DNA of 42,183 bases from assembly GCA_036406595.1 (NCBI GenBank), contig DASXAR010000013.1:1-42183 (forward strand). Direction: 5' to 3'. Positions 8,808 through 17,110 of the stretch are shown piece by piece (the stretch's first letter is position 1; every line of letters starts with the position of its first letter). Under the pieces are notes generated by a model. It was not told the DNA's origin, searched no databases, and saw nothing but the letters and a program-made list of their open reading frames with translations. This DNA comes from VRUE01 sp036406595. GTDB lineage: Bacteria > Actinomycetota > Thermoleophilia > Solirubrobacterales > 70-9. The position numbers and the translations under genes are program-made.

Positions 8808-10130
8808 CTACTGGCTGGCTGGCCAGTGATCCGCCGGAGGCCGGAAACGCCTCAGGTGTCGAAGCTCGTTGCGAGCCTCGGAGGCCAGCTCGCGCATCAG
8901 GGCGGGGGCGAGGCGCGGGCGCCTGCGGATCGCCCCTGCGACCGCCCGCCCGATGCGGCGCCCGCTGAAGAGCCGGGCGGGAGGAATGTCGTGATTCAGG
9001 ACCCGCAGCAGGTCGCTGCTTGCCTTCTCATCCCCCGCGATGCCTCGCAGCACCTCGAATCCCAGCAGCGGCGACCGGCCGGAGCCGAGGTCGGTGGCGA
9101 ACCTGTACATCTCGTGGGCGTCCTCGTCGCGCCAGCGCCACCAGCGGCGCAGCTCGCTGTCGAGGTCGGCGGAGCCCCCCAAGCCGGCCTCGATCGCATC
9201 GGCGAGTCGGGAGGCCTGGCGCAGCGCGTCGGAGATGCCCTGCGCGGGCGTCGGGTCCTTGAAGTGGCCGGCGTCGCCGAGCAGGGCCCAGCCGGGACCT
9301 GCGGCGTGGCGGAAGTAACCCCGCCAGTCGACCATCACCCGGATCGGTCCGATTCGGGTCGCGCCGTCGAGGAGCGCCGCCAGCTCGGGCCAGCTCCGGA
9401 GGCCGGCCTCGAATCCGGCTTCCCTACCGGCCAGGAATGCCTCCCGCTCCTCGAGGAAGGGGCAGACCGCCGCCAGATAGAGCCCGCCATCCGTCGGGCT
9501 GGCGACGAAGGTGAGGTCACCCTGGCTTCCCAGTCGCAGGTGACCCTCCCGATCGCCGACGCCCTCGAAGTACGCCCAGGCGAAGAGCCTGCCGGGGGGC
9601 TCGACCTGGTACTCAGTGGCGCCCACCTCGGAGGCTACGGTCGAGCCGCGCCCGTCGGCACCCACCACGAGCGAGGCGCGAACAACCCCCAGCGGCGTCT
9701 CGACGCCGTTGACGCGACCGTCCTCTTCGATCAGCCCGGTGACGCCGGTGCCGGTTCGGACCTCGGCCCCCGCGGACTCGGCCGCCTCCACCAGCAGGTG
9801 GTCGAGCGTCACCCGCCGCATCGAGATCGATGGCGCCCCCATCTCCTCGAGGTCGAGCTCGGACTCGATCCGCACCTGTTCGTCGACGAGCGACAGTCGA
9901 GTCAGGGGGACGGCGCCGGCCCCGAGCAGGTCGTCGAGCACTCCGAGCCGGCGGAGGATCGTCACCCCGCACGGCTGGATCACGTGAGTCGAGAGGGCGT
10001 CGCTGGGAAATCTGGCCCGGTCGAGAAGGCAGACGCTGAGGCCGCGTCGAGCGAGCATCATCGCCAGCGGGGAGCCGGCGCAGCGCGCTCCGACGATCGC
10101 GACGTCGAACTTTCGATTGGCCCCGCTCAT
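8808..10130 (-). CDS. FAD-dependent monooxygenase/reductase (PHBH superfamily)
   Basis: 440 residues. FDVAIVGARCAGSPLAMMLARRG is interpreted as the FAD Rossmann segment (GxGxxG variant GARCAG). Further along are ASLVVGADGRGSTVA (DG motif) and ALLGDAGHFKDPTPAQGISDAL (GD motif), the last matching the aromatic-hydroxylase consensus well. A basic C-terminal helix-rich tail (RRIGRAVAGAIRRR) may contact membranes. It belongs to the same superfamily as the enzyme at 4599 but is only distantly similar and is probably not a recent duplicate. It lies 39 bases from the XRE/MmyB-type regulator gene on the same strand and is followed by the P450, so the three may form one unit. Substrate unknown. Confidence 0.9.
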   Translation of the reverse strand: MSGANRKFDVAIVGARCAGSPLAMMLARRGLSVCLLDRARFPSDALSTHVIQPCGVTILRRLGVLDDLLGAGAVPLTRLSLVDEQVRIESELDLEEMGAPSISMRRVTLDHLLVEAAESAGAEVRTGTGVTGLIEEDGRVNGVETPLGVVRASLVVGADGRGSTVASEVGATEYQVEPPGRLFAWAYFEGVGDREGHLRLGSQGDLTFVASPTDGGLYLAAVCPFLEEREAFLAGREAGFEAGLRSWPELAALLDGATRIGPIRVMVDWRGYFRHAAGPGWALLGDAGHFKDPTPAQGISDALRQASRLADAIEAGLGGSADLDSELRRWWRWRDEDAHEMYRFATDLGSGRSPLLGFEVLRGIAGDEKASSDLLRVLNHDIPPARLFSGRRIGRAVAGAIRRRPRLAPALMRELASEARNELRHLRRFRPPADHWPASQ

Positions 10131-10169
10131 GGCCCGAGCAAGGCTGACGGGCCGAGGGAGGCGTGTCGA

Positions 10170-10976
10170 TTACCTCCGGGGTAGGTTCCGGAGGGCCTCC
10201 GCGGTCGCCGCGTCGGCCGGGAAGGTCAGCTCGATCGAGAGCTCCGACGTGGTCACCTCGGCGGCTGCTCCGAAGGTCGCGACCGTTGCGAAGAGCGAGA
10301 GCTCCGCCCCGTCCGGGGCTGTCATGCGGATCAGCGGGGTGACGATCTGCCCGGCGAAACCTTCGGGGGCGGGAGCGTCACGCGCGGGCTCCTCGTAGGA
10401 GGACACCTCCTCATAGAGCGCCGCGAGCTCCTCGTCGCCGGTGACCTCCACCTGATGCCGCAGGCGGCCGAGGAAGTAGGCCCGCGTCTCGGCCAAGTTC
10501 GTGATCTGGCGGGCGAGGCCGCGGGGATGCAGTCCCAGCCTCATTACGTTGACCGGCGGCTCGAGGAGGTCGGGGTCCACCGGCTCGACCAGCGCCTGCA
10601 TCGCGCGGTTGGCGGCGACCAGGTTCCAGCCGCGGTCGACGACGACCGCGGGGCAGGGCTCGTGGCTCTCGAGGATCAACTCGATTGCCTCCCTCACCTC
10701 GGCCAGCTCGGGGTCGTCGAGAAGGCGCTGCGGAAAGGCCGGCGCGTACCCGGCGGCGAGCAGCATCCCGTTGCGCTCCCGCAGCGGGACCTCCAAACGC
10801 TCGGCGAGCAGCAGCACCATCTCGGCGCTCGGTTTCGAGCGGCCCGTCTCGACGAAGCTCAGGTGGCGGGCCGAAATCCCGGCCTCCAGAGCCAGCGCGA
10901 GCTGGCTCAGGCCGCGGCGCTTGCGCCAGGTCCGCAGCAACGCACCGACGCCTGTACGCGGTCTCGTGGTCGCCAT
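10170..10976 (-). CDS. XRE-family regulator with MmyB-like ligand-binding domain
   Basis: 268 residues from the ATG at 10976, which has GAGGG five bases upstream; the open frame continues further but without a plausible start. Residues ~8-65 form a helix-turn-helix of the HTH_31 type (LLRTWRKRRGLSQLALALEA then GISARHLSFVETGRSKPS). The rest matches the MmyB/MLTR ligand-binding fold, with PAVVVDRGWNLVAANRAMQ and NVMRLGLHPRGLA. In actinobacteria such regulators often control adjacent oxidoreductases, sensing fatty-acid-like or redox-related ligands. Here the FAD enzyme and P450 lie directly downstream on the same strand. It is divergent from the large secreted protein gene, with about 110 bases between them that must hold both promoters. 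Confidence 0.92.
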   Translation of the reverse strand: MATTRPRTGVGALLRTWRKRRGLSQLALALEAGISARHLSFVETGRSKPSAEMVLLLAERLEVPLRERNGMLLAAGYAPAFPQRLLDDPELAEVREAIELILESHEPCPAVVVDRGWNLVAANRAMQALVEPVDPDLLEPPVNVMRLGLHPRGLARQITNLAETRAYFLGRLRHQVEVTGDEELAALYEEVSSYEEPARDAPAPEGFAGQIVTPLIRMTAPDGAELSLFATVATFGAAAEVTTSELSIELTFPADAATAEALRNLPRR

Positions 10977-11088
10977 CGCAGCCCTCGACTCTATTCCGTG
11001 GCTGCTGACTCCACTCCTACGAATTCGGCACCCTGCGCCTCGGAGCGATTGCAGGCCTGGCCCCCACAGCAGGTGGTAGCTTCGATCG

Positions 11089-13644
11089 GTGGTCCTGATA
11101 CGCGTTCGCCGTCGGGTGCGGTTGATCCTCGGCCTGGTCCTCGCCACCTGCGGAGCGGCGCTCATGTGCGGCTCGGCAGCCGCGCAGATCAGCTTCACCG
11201 AGGGGGCCGACACCGTGACGACTCCGAAGTTCGCTCTGAACTTCGGCGACGGGTCCGGGAACGTCGAGCGGATGGAAGGGCTCGAATGGCGCAACTCGGA
11301 AGGGACGCTGAGCGGCAACCTCGCCGCCTCCGGGGGAGGCTCCTGCGGAGATCCGTCGGAGTTCTGGGGGGAGTCCTACGGGAACGCCGACGGCTTCGGC
11401 CCCGGCCCGGTGGTGGGGGGCAGCCGGGGCACCTGGGTGCCGCGGGGACACCGTACCGTCGAGATCAGCGCGAGCGCGCCCACCAACTGCTCCGGAGACG
11501 AACCGCCGGTGCCGGTGAGGACGCGCTACACGTTTTTCGACACCGGGTCCGCCGCGAACAAGATCCGCATCGAACGGCGCTGGTCATTCGCCGCAAACCA
11601 GAAAGTGACCAACCCCGCACAGGGGATGCGCGCCTATGTCCCGCGCCTCCCCGTCGGCACATATAACGAGGAGATCCACCCCGACAGCAGCGGCGAAGAA
11701 CTGGCCGCCACGGAAGGGGTCTGCAACGTCTGCGTGACGACGAATTGGGATCAGACCTGGGTTGCGGTCAACGCCTCGAGCACCGACGCCGGCATGGTCA
11801 TCCTCCGCGACCCCAGCGACGCCGCCTCGTCCCGGATCGTGGTCGACTACGACTCCGCCTCCGGCTCGAACAACACAGGGGTCAGTCTCGACAAGCCCGA
11901 AGCAGGCTGGGTCGCTCCGGTGACCGAGGTCGAGTACCTCTGCTTCTACGACGCGGACTCATGGGACCCCGAAAGCCGCTCGGCCACCTCGCTGCCGCCC
12001 GGCTGCTCACCGGCCGCCGTTCCGATCAACACCGTGCCTCCGGCCGTCTCGGCGGGCGCCGGCGCGCCCGAACCGGGGAAGCAGTTCACCGCGACCCCGG
12101 GCACCTGGGAAGGGGCGCAGGGCTCGCTGACCCACCACTGGTCGCGCTGCATCGGCTCGAGCTGCGAACCGATCGGCGGGGCCACCGGGACGACCTACAC
12201 CGCCTCGGCGGCGGACGTCGGCCACTACCTGCGCGTGACCGAGACGGCAACCGCGCCGGGCGGTGAAACGGATTCGGCCGACAGCAGCGTCGCGGGCTCC
12301 CTGAGCGGTCACGTCACCGAAGGCGGCGAAGGGATGCCCTCGGTCGGCGCCCCGGTGCAGGCGTGCCTGGTCGGCGGTGGGCCATGCCGGTCGACGACCA
12401 GCGGCGCCGCCGGCTTCTACAAGATCCAGGCGCCGGTCTCCGGCGAATACACCGTCACCGGTTTCCCGCCGGCCTCCTCCCACGCGCTGCCGCGAACGAG
12501 GTCGTCGAACACGACGGTGGTCGACGAAGCCGAGACGATGGGACAGGACATCCTTCTGCAGCTCCCGCAGCTGCCGCCGCCCGAAGTCGGCTTCAGCGGT
12601 GCGGGGGCCCGGGGCAAGACCGCCGAAGGGGTGCCGGTGGTCCACTGGCAGGAACCCTTCGTGATCGAATACAAGGGCAAGATCAACGCCAAAGTCGAAG
12701 GCGAAATCGAATACCCGGACGGCGAAAGCGTTCCCCTGCCGCCCCCCGGACCGCCCGCCCCCGATCCCGAAGACCCCGAAGAGGGAACCTTCAAATTTCC
12801 CGTCGATCCCCTCTATCCACACCACGGGCCGGCGAACGTGACGATCAAGGTCGAACCGCCCGAACCGGCAAAAGAAATCACCTTCCCGATCTACATCGAC
12901 CCGAGCGGATTCGTCCGAACGACCGATGGCGCGCCGATCGCGAACGCCAGGGTGACGCTGTTCCGGGCCGACACGGCGGCCGGCCCGTTCGCGCAGGTGC
13001 CGGACGGCTCGGCGGTGATGTCGCCGATGAACCGCGCGAACCCGGACGTCACCGAAGCGAACGGCCACTTCGGCTGGGACGTGATTGCCGGCTTCTACAG
13101 CGTTCGCGCCGAGGCGAGCGGCTGCCACGCTCCCGGTTCCGCGAGCCAGGCGTTCGTCGAAACCGGTGCCCTGGAGATTCCGCCGCCGGTGACCAACCTA
13201 GACATCCGGCTCGAGTGCCCGACCCTGGTCGAACCGGCGATCCGCCCGGTCGAGCCGCTGCGGGCATCGCTCTCGCTGCCGCGTCGGGTGGGCAAGGTGA
13301 AGATCAAGAAAAACGGGGCCTTCAGCGTCAAATCGGCGCGGATCGGATGCCCGGCCGCGAGCCAGGGCCCCTGCACCGCGGCGGTGGGTGTGACCGGAAC
13401 GCTCGCTTCGAAGTCGAAGGGGCGGGCGAGCCGCGCGAAAGCGCTCAGCCTCGGGAGCTCGACGATCAAGGTTCAGGCGGGGCGGACGGCATCCGTGACC
13501 GGCAGGCTCTCGAAAAAGGGAGCGCGCCGGGTCGAGGCGGCGAAGCGTCTCAAGGGGAAGATCTCCGTCTCGGTGAAGGTCCCGGGCGGGGAGACGACGG
13601 CGGGCAGCATCCGCACCACCCTCGTTCCGGCCTCGACTCGCTAG
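11089..13644 (+). CDS. Large secreted multidomain protein (Ig-like and carboxypeptidase-regulatory-like domains)
   Basis: 851 residues from a GTG. Residues 1-32 are a signal peptide with a basic start and a cut near SAAA/QIS. Residues ~32-300 form an uncharacterised beta-rich region (FALNFGDGSGNVERMEG...). An Ig-like module follows at ~305-400, with TPGTWEGAQGS and HYLRVTETATAPGG, a type repeated in many actinobacterial surface proteins. There are two carboxypeptidase regulatory-like (CarboxypepD_reg) domains: SGHVTEGGEGMPSVGAPVQA near 405 and a second starting SGFVRTTDGAPIANARVTLF near 605. The C-terminal ~130 residues are basic and Lys/Ser-rich. Glu codons are GAA about twice as often as GAG, unlike the housekeeping genes. 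Role probably structural or adhesive; no catalytic residues seen. Confidence 0.88.
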   Translation: MVLIRVRRRVRLILGLVLATCGAALMCGSAAAQISFTEGADTVTTPKFALNFGDGSGNVERMEGLEWRNSEGTLSGNLAASGGGSCGDPSEFWGESYGNADGFGPGPVVGGSRGTWVPRGHRTVEISASAPTNCSGDEPPVPVRTRYTFFDTGSAANKIRIERRWSFAANQKVTNPAQGMRAYVPRLPVGTYNEEIHPDSSGEELAATEGVCNVCVTTNWDQTWVAVNASSTDAGMVILRDPSDAASSRIVVDYDSASGSNNTGVSLDKPEAGWVAPVTEVEYLCFYDADSWDPESRSATSLPPGCSPAAVPINTVPPAVSAGAGAPEPGKQFTATPGTWEGAQGSLTHHWSRCIGSSCEPIGGATGTTYTASAADVGHYLRVTETATAPGGETDSADSSVAGSLSGHVTEGGEGMPSVGAPVQACLVGGGPCRSTTSGAAGFYKIQAPVSGEYTVTGFPPASSHALPRTRSSNTTVVDEAETMGQDILLQLPQLPPPEVGFSGAGARGKTAEGVPVVHWQEPFVIEYKGKINAKVEGEIEYPDGESVPLPPPGPPAPDPEDPEEGTFKFPVDPLYPHHGPANVTIKVEPPEPAKEITFPIYIDPSGFVRTTDGAPIANARVTLFRADTAAGPFAQVPDGSAVMSPMNRANPDVTEANGHFGWDVIAGFYSVRAEASGCHAPGSASQAFVETGALEIPPPVTNLDIRLECPTLVEPAIRPVEPLRASLSLPRRVGKVKIKKNGAFSVKSARIGCPAASQGPCTAAVGVTGTLASKSKGRASRAKALSLGSSTIKVQAGRTASVTGRLSKKGARRVEAAKRLKGKISVSVKVPGGETTAGSIRTTLVPASTR

Positions 13645-14717
13645 CCGTCCCCGAGTGTCAGCACGTGCGCTCGGCGCGGCTCCACTCGTCCCTCGAGCAC
13701 GTCGAGGTAGGCGTCGCGGACCGCCTCGAAGCCATCGCCCCGGATCGGCTCGAGCCAGTCCCCGGTCCACTCGCAGAAGGGATGCCACGCCTCGGCGACA
13801 CGGCTCTCGAGGCCGGCGCTTCCCCAGTCCTCGGAGCGCTTGGAGACACGAGCTGGCGCGAAGAAGAACGTCGGCTCGGGACCGGGCAGCTCTCCGCCGC
13901 CCGCGCCCATCTCCTCCCAGTGGGTGACGCCGACCGCCATGCTGTGCGCGAGCTCATCGCCGAAGTGGCGGTGCACCGCCGCCCGGACCTCGGCGTCCCC
14001 GGCGATGTCGACGAACGTGGCGCCCTCGCGCTCGAGCGATTCGATCGCGTCATAGGGGACGGTTCGCTCGTAGATCCCGAGGCCTTCGACGAACTCGGCG
14101 TTGCGCGGCGAGGTCAGGCCGACCACCCGGGCCCCCTCGCGGCGGGAGAGCAGGAACGCGGCCGCGATCGCCGTCTTGCTCGAGGCGCTCGAGAGGAGGA
14201 CCGGGCCGGTGGCCGCGAGTCCCTCGTCGGCGAGCTGGTCGTCGATCAGGAACGAGGTGAAGAAGAGCGGCCGGAGGAGCATCTGCACCTCCTCGGAGTC
14301 GGGGGTGTAGAAGGGATCCCGGCCGCTGGACAGGTAGCGGTGATAGGCCGAGGGAAGCGCCGCGCGATGTGGTGAGGCGTCGACGAAGCCAATCTCGCCG
14401 GCGGCGGCGGGTGTGACCACGAGGTGCGAGGAGGGGGGCAGGTAGCCGAAGATCCTGGTCCCGGGCTCGACGCCGTCGGCGTCGCTGCGCTCAACCTCGG
14501 CGAACCCCCACATCGGGATCCGGCCCCATCCGTCCGGCGCGGGGAAGAAGTCCCAGTAGAACATCGCCTCGCCGAACACCCCGTAGGTGACGTTGTTCGA
14601 CGTCAGCCCGAAGGTGTCGACGCGGAGCAGGGCCTGGCCCTGCTCGAGATCGGGTGCCGCCGACTTCTCGATCCGGCACTCGCGCAGATCGTCGCGCTTG
14701 ACCAGGAACTCGCCCAT
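13641..14717 (-). CDS. DUF2855 family protein (MDR-like)
   Basis: 358 residues, ATG at 14717. The sequence follows the DUF2855 pattern: an N-terminal strand region with VDTFGLTSNNVTYGVFGEAM, then YWDFFPAPDGWGRIPMWGFAEV, and a Rossmann-like half with LLSSASSKTAIAAAFLL and GLTSPRNAEFVEGLG. It resembles quinone-oxidoreductase/medium-chain dehydrogenases but lacks the classical GxGxxG and zinc ligands, so the reaction is not known. The catalytic partner, if any, is not evident from neighbours. The gene ends in a CTAG shared with the large secreted protein and is divergent from the small metallopeptidase, with only ~25 bases between starts. Confidence 0.88.
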   Translation of the reverse strand: MGEFLVKRDDLRECRIEKSAAPDLEQGQALLRVDTFGLTSNNVTYGVFGEAMFYWDFFPAPDGWGRIPMWGFAEVERSDADGVEPGTRIFGYLPPSSHLVVTPAAAGEIGFVDASPHRAALPSAYHRYLSSGRDPFYTPDSEEVQMLLRPLFFTSFLIDDQLADEGLAATGPVLLSSASSKTAIAAAFLLSRREGARVVGLTSPRNAEFVEGLGIYERTVPYDAIESLEREGATFVDIAGDAEVRAAVHRHFGDELAHSMAVGVTHWEEMGAGGGELPGPEPTFFFAPARVSKRSEDWGSAGLESRVAEAWHPFCEWTGDWLEPIRGDGFEAVRDAYLDVLEGRVEPRRAHVLTLGDG

Positions 14718-14742
14718 CGCGTCCGCAGTCTACGGTGGATGC

Positions 14743-15072
14743 GTGGCAGATTCGCCGGATTTGGACGATTTCGAGTCGATGGTCGCCGACGCCATCGATC
14801 GCCTCCCCGATCAGTTCCAGGCGGTGATCGCGAAGGTCCCGGTCGTGGTCTCTGAGCTGGGAAGAGAAGTCCGCGCCTACGGCCAGTACTTCGGCGACGG
14901 CGTCGCGCAGGATCGCTACGAGGACCGGATCGTCATCTACCGTGACACGCTCGAACGCGACTTCGGTCACGACCGCGAGCTGCTCGCCCGCCAGGTCGAG
15001 CAGACGCTGCGCCACGAGCTCGCCCACCACCTCGGCTGGAACGAGCGGGGGGTCGGGGGCCTCGGCCTGTGA
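14743..15072 (+). CDS. Zincin-like metallopeptidase (possible PF06262-type)
   Basis: 109 residues from a GTG, chosen because the FESMVADAIDRLPDQF segment is the usual N-terminus of this small family. The active-site signature HELAHHLGWNE (His91, Glu92, His95, Gly98, Glu101) fits HExxHxxGxxE: two zinc His, the general-base Glu and a possible third ligand. The preceding YEDRIVIYRDTLER is the edge strand and helix typical of minigluzincin-like folds. No signal peptide, so the protein is probably cytosolic. The substrate is unknown. The gene stands alone between two divergent/convergent genes. Confidence 0.88.
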   Translation: MADSPDLDDFESMVADAIDRLPDQFQAVIAKVPVVVSELGREVRAYGQYFGDGVAQDRYEDRIVIYRDTLERDFGHDRELLARQVEQTLRHELAHHLGWNERGVGGLGL

Positions 15073-15105
15073 CCGTCGCGGTGCACGGGCGGTGAGGCGG
15101 GCGAC

Positions 15106-15780
15106 CTAGCCGAGCGGGAAGTCGCGCCGTTCGTCTTCGACGACGCGGCCGGCGATCTCCACCCTGCCGTCGGGGCCGGGGCGGGCGGAGATCAACGAGC
15201 CCTGGCCCTGGCGCACCTCGATCGGTCGCGCGAGCTCCGCGCAGAGCGCCAGCGCGGCAGAGCCGGTTGCCTCATCCTCCTCGATCCCCACCCCCGGTGC
15301 GAAGCATCGCGCCCGGATCGTCCCGGCGTCCTCGTCGAGCCAGGCCCATGCATACACGTCCTCGCGCGCCGCCGCGGGGTCCAGCGCTTCGACCTCATCC
15401 ACCCGCTCGAGCCGCCGGTAGTCAAGCGGCGGAGACCACTCGGGCCGCCCCGTGACGTGGGCGATGTCGTCCTCGACTCGCACCGGGAGCTCCCCCGCAG
15501 GGGGACGCAGAGCCTCGACGCCCGCGCCGCTCGCAGCCAGCAGCCAGGCGGTCCCGACCGTCGGGTGACCGGCGAAGGGCAGCTCGGTCGCCGGAGTGTG
15601 GATTCGCATCCGGCCCTGAGAGCGGTCCTCGACGAAGACCGTCTCACTGAAGCCCAGCTCCGCGGCGGCGCGCTGGCGCTCTGCCGCGGCGATGCCGTCG
15701 CCGTCCAGGAAGACCCCGAGCGGGTTCCCCCAGGCGCCGCGCCCGTCGGCGAAGACCCGGAGGACGTGAAGCTCGGCCAC
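15106..15780 (-). CDS. PhzF family epimerase/isomerase
   Basis: 224 residues, somewhat shorter than the usual 260-300. The N-terminal half has VLRVFADGRGAWGNPLGVFL and LGFSETVFV, whose Glu46 matches the catalytic acid of PhzF. It then has TPATELPFAGHPTVGTAWLL. The second half has EDEATGSAALALCAEL, the other conserved signature, so both lobes of the diaminopimelate-epimerase-like fold are present. The missing length lies in the linker between them. No phenazine genes surround it, so a phenazine role is unlikely; most such proteins are uncharacterised isomerases. The gene is alone on its strand. Confidence 0.9.
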   Translation of the reverse strand: MAELHVLRVFADGRGAWGNPLGVFLDGDGIAAAERQRAAAELGFSETVFVEDRSQGRMRIHTPATELPFAGHPTVGTAWLLAASGAGVEALRPPAGELPVRVEDDIAHVTGRPEWSPPLDYRRLERVDEVEALDPAAAREDVYAWAWLDEDAGTIRARCFAPGVGIEEDEATGSAALALCAELARPIEVRQGQGSLISARPGPDGRVEIAGRVVEDERRDFPLG

Positions 15781-15871
15781 GCGGCGATGATAGGGCGAGG
15801 GCCTGGCGATCGGGGCCCGGTGGTGAGATGATCGCCCCCACCTCCCAGTCGACTACCGAGAGGAGCCCATT

Positions 15872-16267
15872 GTGTCAGGAGGAGAACCAAAGGTCGGCGG
15901 CCACTCCCGCCTCTGGGCGGTCGGGGCTTGCCTGGCAATAGGCCTGGCCGGCCTCGCTTGGAGCGGCTGCGGTGGGGGTGGCGACACCACCGGCGAAGCC
16001 CAGGAAAGCATCGAACAGGGACTTGAAGAAGCGAAGCAGGAAGTGGAAAAGGGTGCCGAAAAAGCCGAAGAAGGCGTCGAAAAGGGCGTCCAGGAAGCTG
16101 AAAAGGGCCTCGAAGGAGCAAAGGGCAAGACCAAGGAAGGCTTCGAAAAGGGCAAGGAAGAAGCCGAAAAGGGCCTCGAAGAAGGCAAGGCGGAAGCCGA
16201 AAAGGGCATCGAAAAGGGCAAGAAAGAAGCCGAAAAGGGGTTCGAAGAAGCGGGCGGCGGCTACTAG
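15872..16267 (+). CDS. Small exported or membrane-anchored protein made of 11-residue repeats
   Basis: 131 residues from a GTG; GAGAGGAG lies six bases upstream. Residues 13-32 are hydrophobic and lead to Cys33 in AWSGCGGGG, possibly lipid-modified, although Trp at -3 is unusual for a lipobox. From residue 48 onward there are seven 11-residue units of the form EKGxExxKxEA (48-58, 66-76, 77-87, 88-98, 99-109, 110-120, 121-131), with one seven-residue unit at 59-65. This hendecad periodicity favours a long right-handed or amphipathic helix, as in LEA-type stress proteins and apolipoprotein-like helices. It has almost no aromatic residues and is highly charged. The gene ends 13 bases before the convergent exported gene. 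Function unknown; a surface or membrane-shielding role is inference. Confidence 0.8.
   Translation: MSGGEPKVGGHSRLWAVGACLAIGLAGLAWSGCGGGGDTTGEAQESIEQGLEEAKQEVEKGAEKAEEGVEKGVQEAEKGLEGAKGKTKEGFEKGKEEAEKGLEEGKAEAEKGIEKGKKEAEKGFEEAGGGY
16013..16264 (+). repeat. Degenerate 33-bp tandem repeats encoding hendecads
   Basis: Seven imperfect 33-base units and one 21-base unit run in frame through the coding sequence of the small exported protein. The core gaaaagggc recurs at the start of most units, and amino-acid identity is higher than expected for a random helix. The length steps are multiples of three, so the frame is kept. Confidence 0.8.
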
Positions 16268-16280
16268 CCGCCGCGCTCGC

Positions 16281-17057
16281 TCAGCGAACCCGACAGCTGC
16301 GGGTGAGAAGCGTGGTAAGCCGCTGGCCGTTGTCGAAGGAGAAGCGGCCCCTGGCGAAGGTGAAGAGAGCTGAGCCGAAGCCGCTGGGCGCAGCGCAGCG
16401 GGCGCTGAAATAGCTGCGAGGACGACCCCGATAGCGGAAGCGCCGGTTGAACTGGAGCGACATCTTCGTCACGTATCCGAGGTTCGAGGCGAGAGGTGGG
16501 ATCCTGGTCGTGAAGACGGTTCCGAACTCTCCCGTGCTCGGATGGCTGATCTTGAAGTCGAGCACGACGGTCACCTTGGCGGGCGTCGAGCCGTAGACGT
16601 GAAGGAAGACCGCGGGCCGTCCTTGGATGCGGCCGTTGAAGGCGAGCACGCGGCCGCGGACGGTGAAGGCCTGGCGGTTCGCAGGGTTTACGGTTGCGAG
16701 GAAGTAGCCGTGCCCGACCAGGGCGCGCCTGCACTCTTCAAGCGCCTGGTCGGAGGAGGTCGCCTCGAGCGACGGTCGATCGCAGGTCGGAAGGCCGCGA
16801 CTGAAGACGCTGCCGTAACGGTTGACGGCGAACGAGATGCGGCGCACCGCGGGGGGCCGTTCCCCGCTGGGTGCGTCGATCGAGCCGCCGACCCTCACCG
16901 AGACGGGCGCCTCGCGATTGCGGGGCAGCGCCTGCGGCGCGAAGCCGGCGTTGAACGACAGCCGCAGGTCTCCCTGCTGCGTGACCTCGCCGTGTGCGAG
17001 CCCGGCGCCGAGCGGGACGGCGGTCAGCACGGCTGCGATCAGAGCGACTCGTCGCAT
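16281..17057 (-). CDS. Exported protein of unknown function, paralogue A
   Basis: 258 residues from the ATG at 17057; a TTG two codons upstream is less likely. The first ~24 residues form a signal peptide ending near GLAHG. The body is predicted mainly beta and carries four visible Cys: LPTCDRP, ECRRAL, ARCAAPSG and a C-terminal SCRVR. The next gene upstream (17111-17917) is clearly homologous: both have LEATSSxQAL, CR(R/K)AL(V/I)G(H/Y)G, a region around FGT, and C(A/P)APSGFxSALF. The conserved Cys positions suggest two disulphides outside the membrane. No family name recognised. Confidence 0.82.
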   Translation of the reverse strand: MRRVALIAAVLTAVPLGAGLAHGEVTQQGDLRLSFNAGFAPQALPRNREAPVSVRVGGSIDAPSGERPPAVRRISFAVNRYGSVFSRGLPTCDRPSLEATSSDQALEECRRALVGHGYFLATVNPANRQAFTVRGRVLAFNGRIQGRPAVFLHVYGSTPAKVTVVLDFKISHPSTGEFGTVFTTRIPPLASNLGYVTKMSLQFNRRFRYRGRPRSYFSARCAAPSGFGSALFTFARGRFSFDNGQRLTTLLTRSCRVR

Positions 17058-17110
17058 ATGCAACCAGTAAACAGCCCCGCGGGCCCGCCGACCGAAGCCT
17101 TTGCGCTTCG

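Noticed and set aside
7704..10184. 826-codon open frame on the plus strand
   Set aside because: It is antisense to the P450 and FAD enzyme, shows no domain and has the Arg/Gly/Val composition of a high-GC shadow frame.
12363..14375. 670-codon plus-strand frame
   Set aside because: Runs across the secreted protein in another frame and then antisense to DUF2855; no family features.
15106..15780. Phenazine biosynthesis locus
   Set aside because: Only a PhzF homologue is present; no other phenazine genes nearby.
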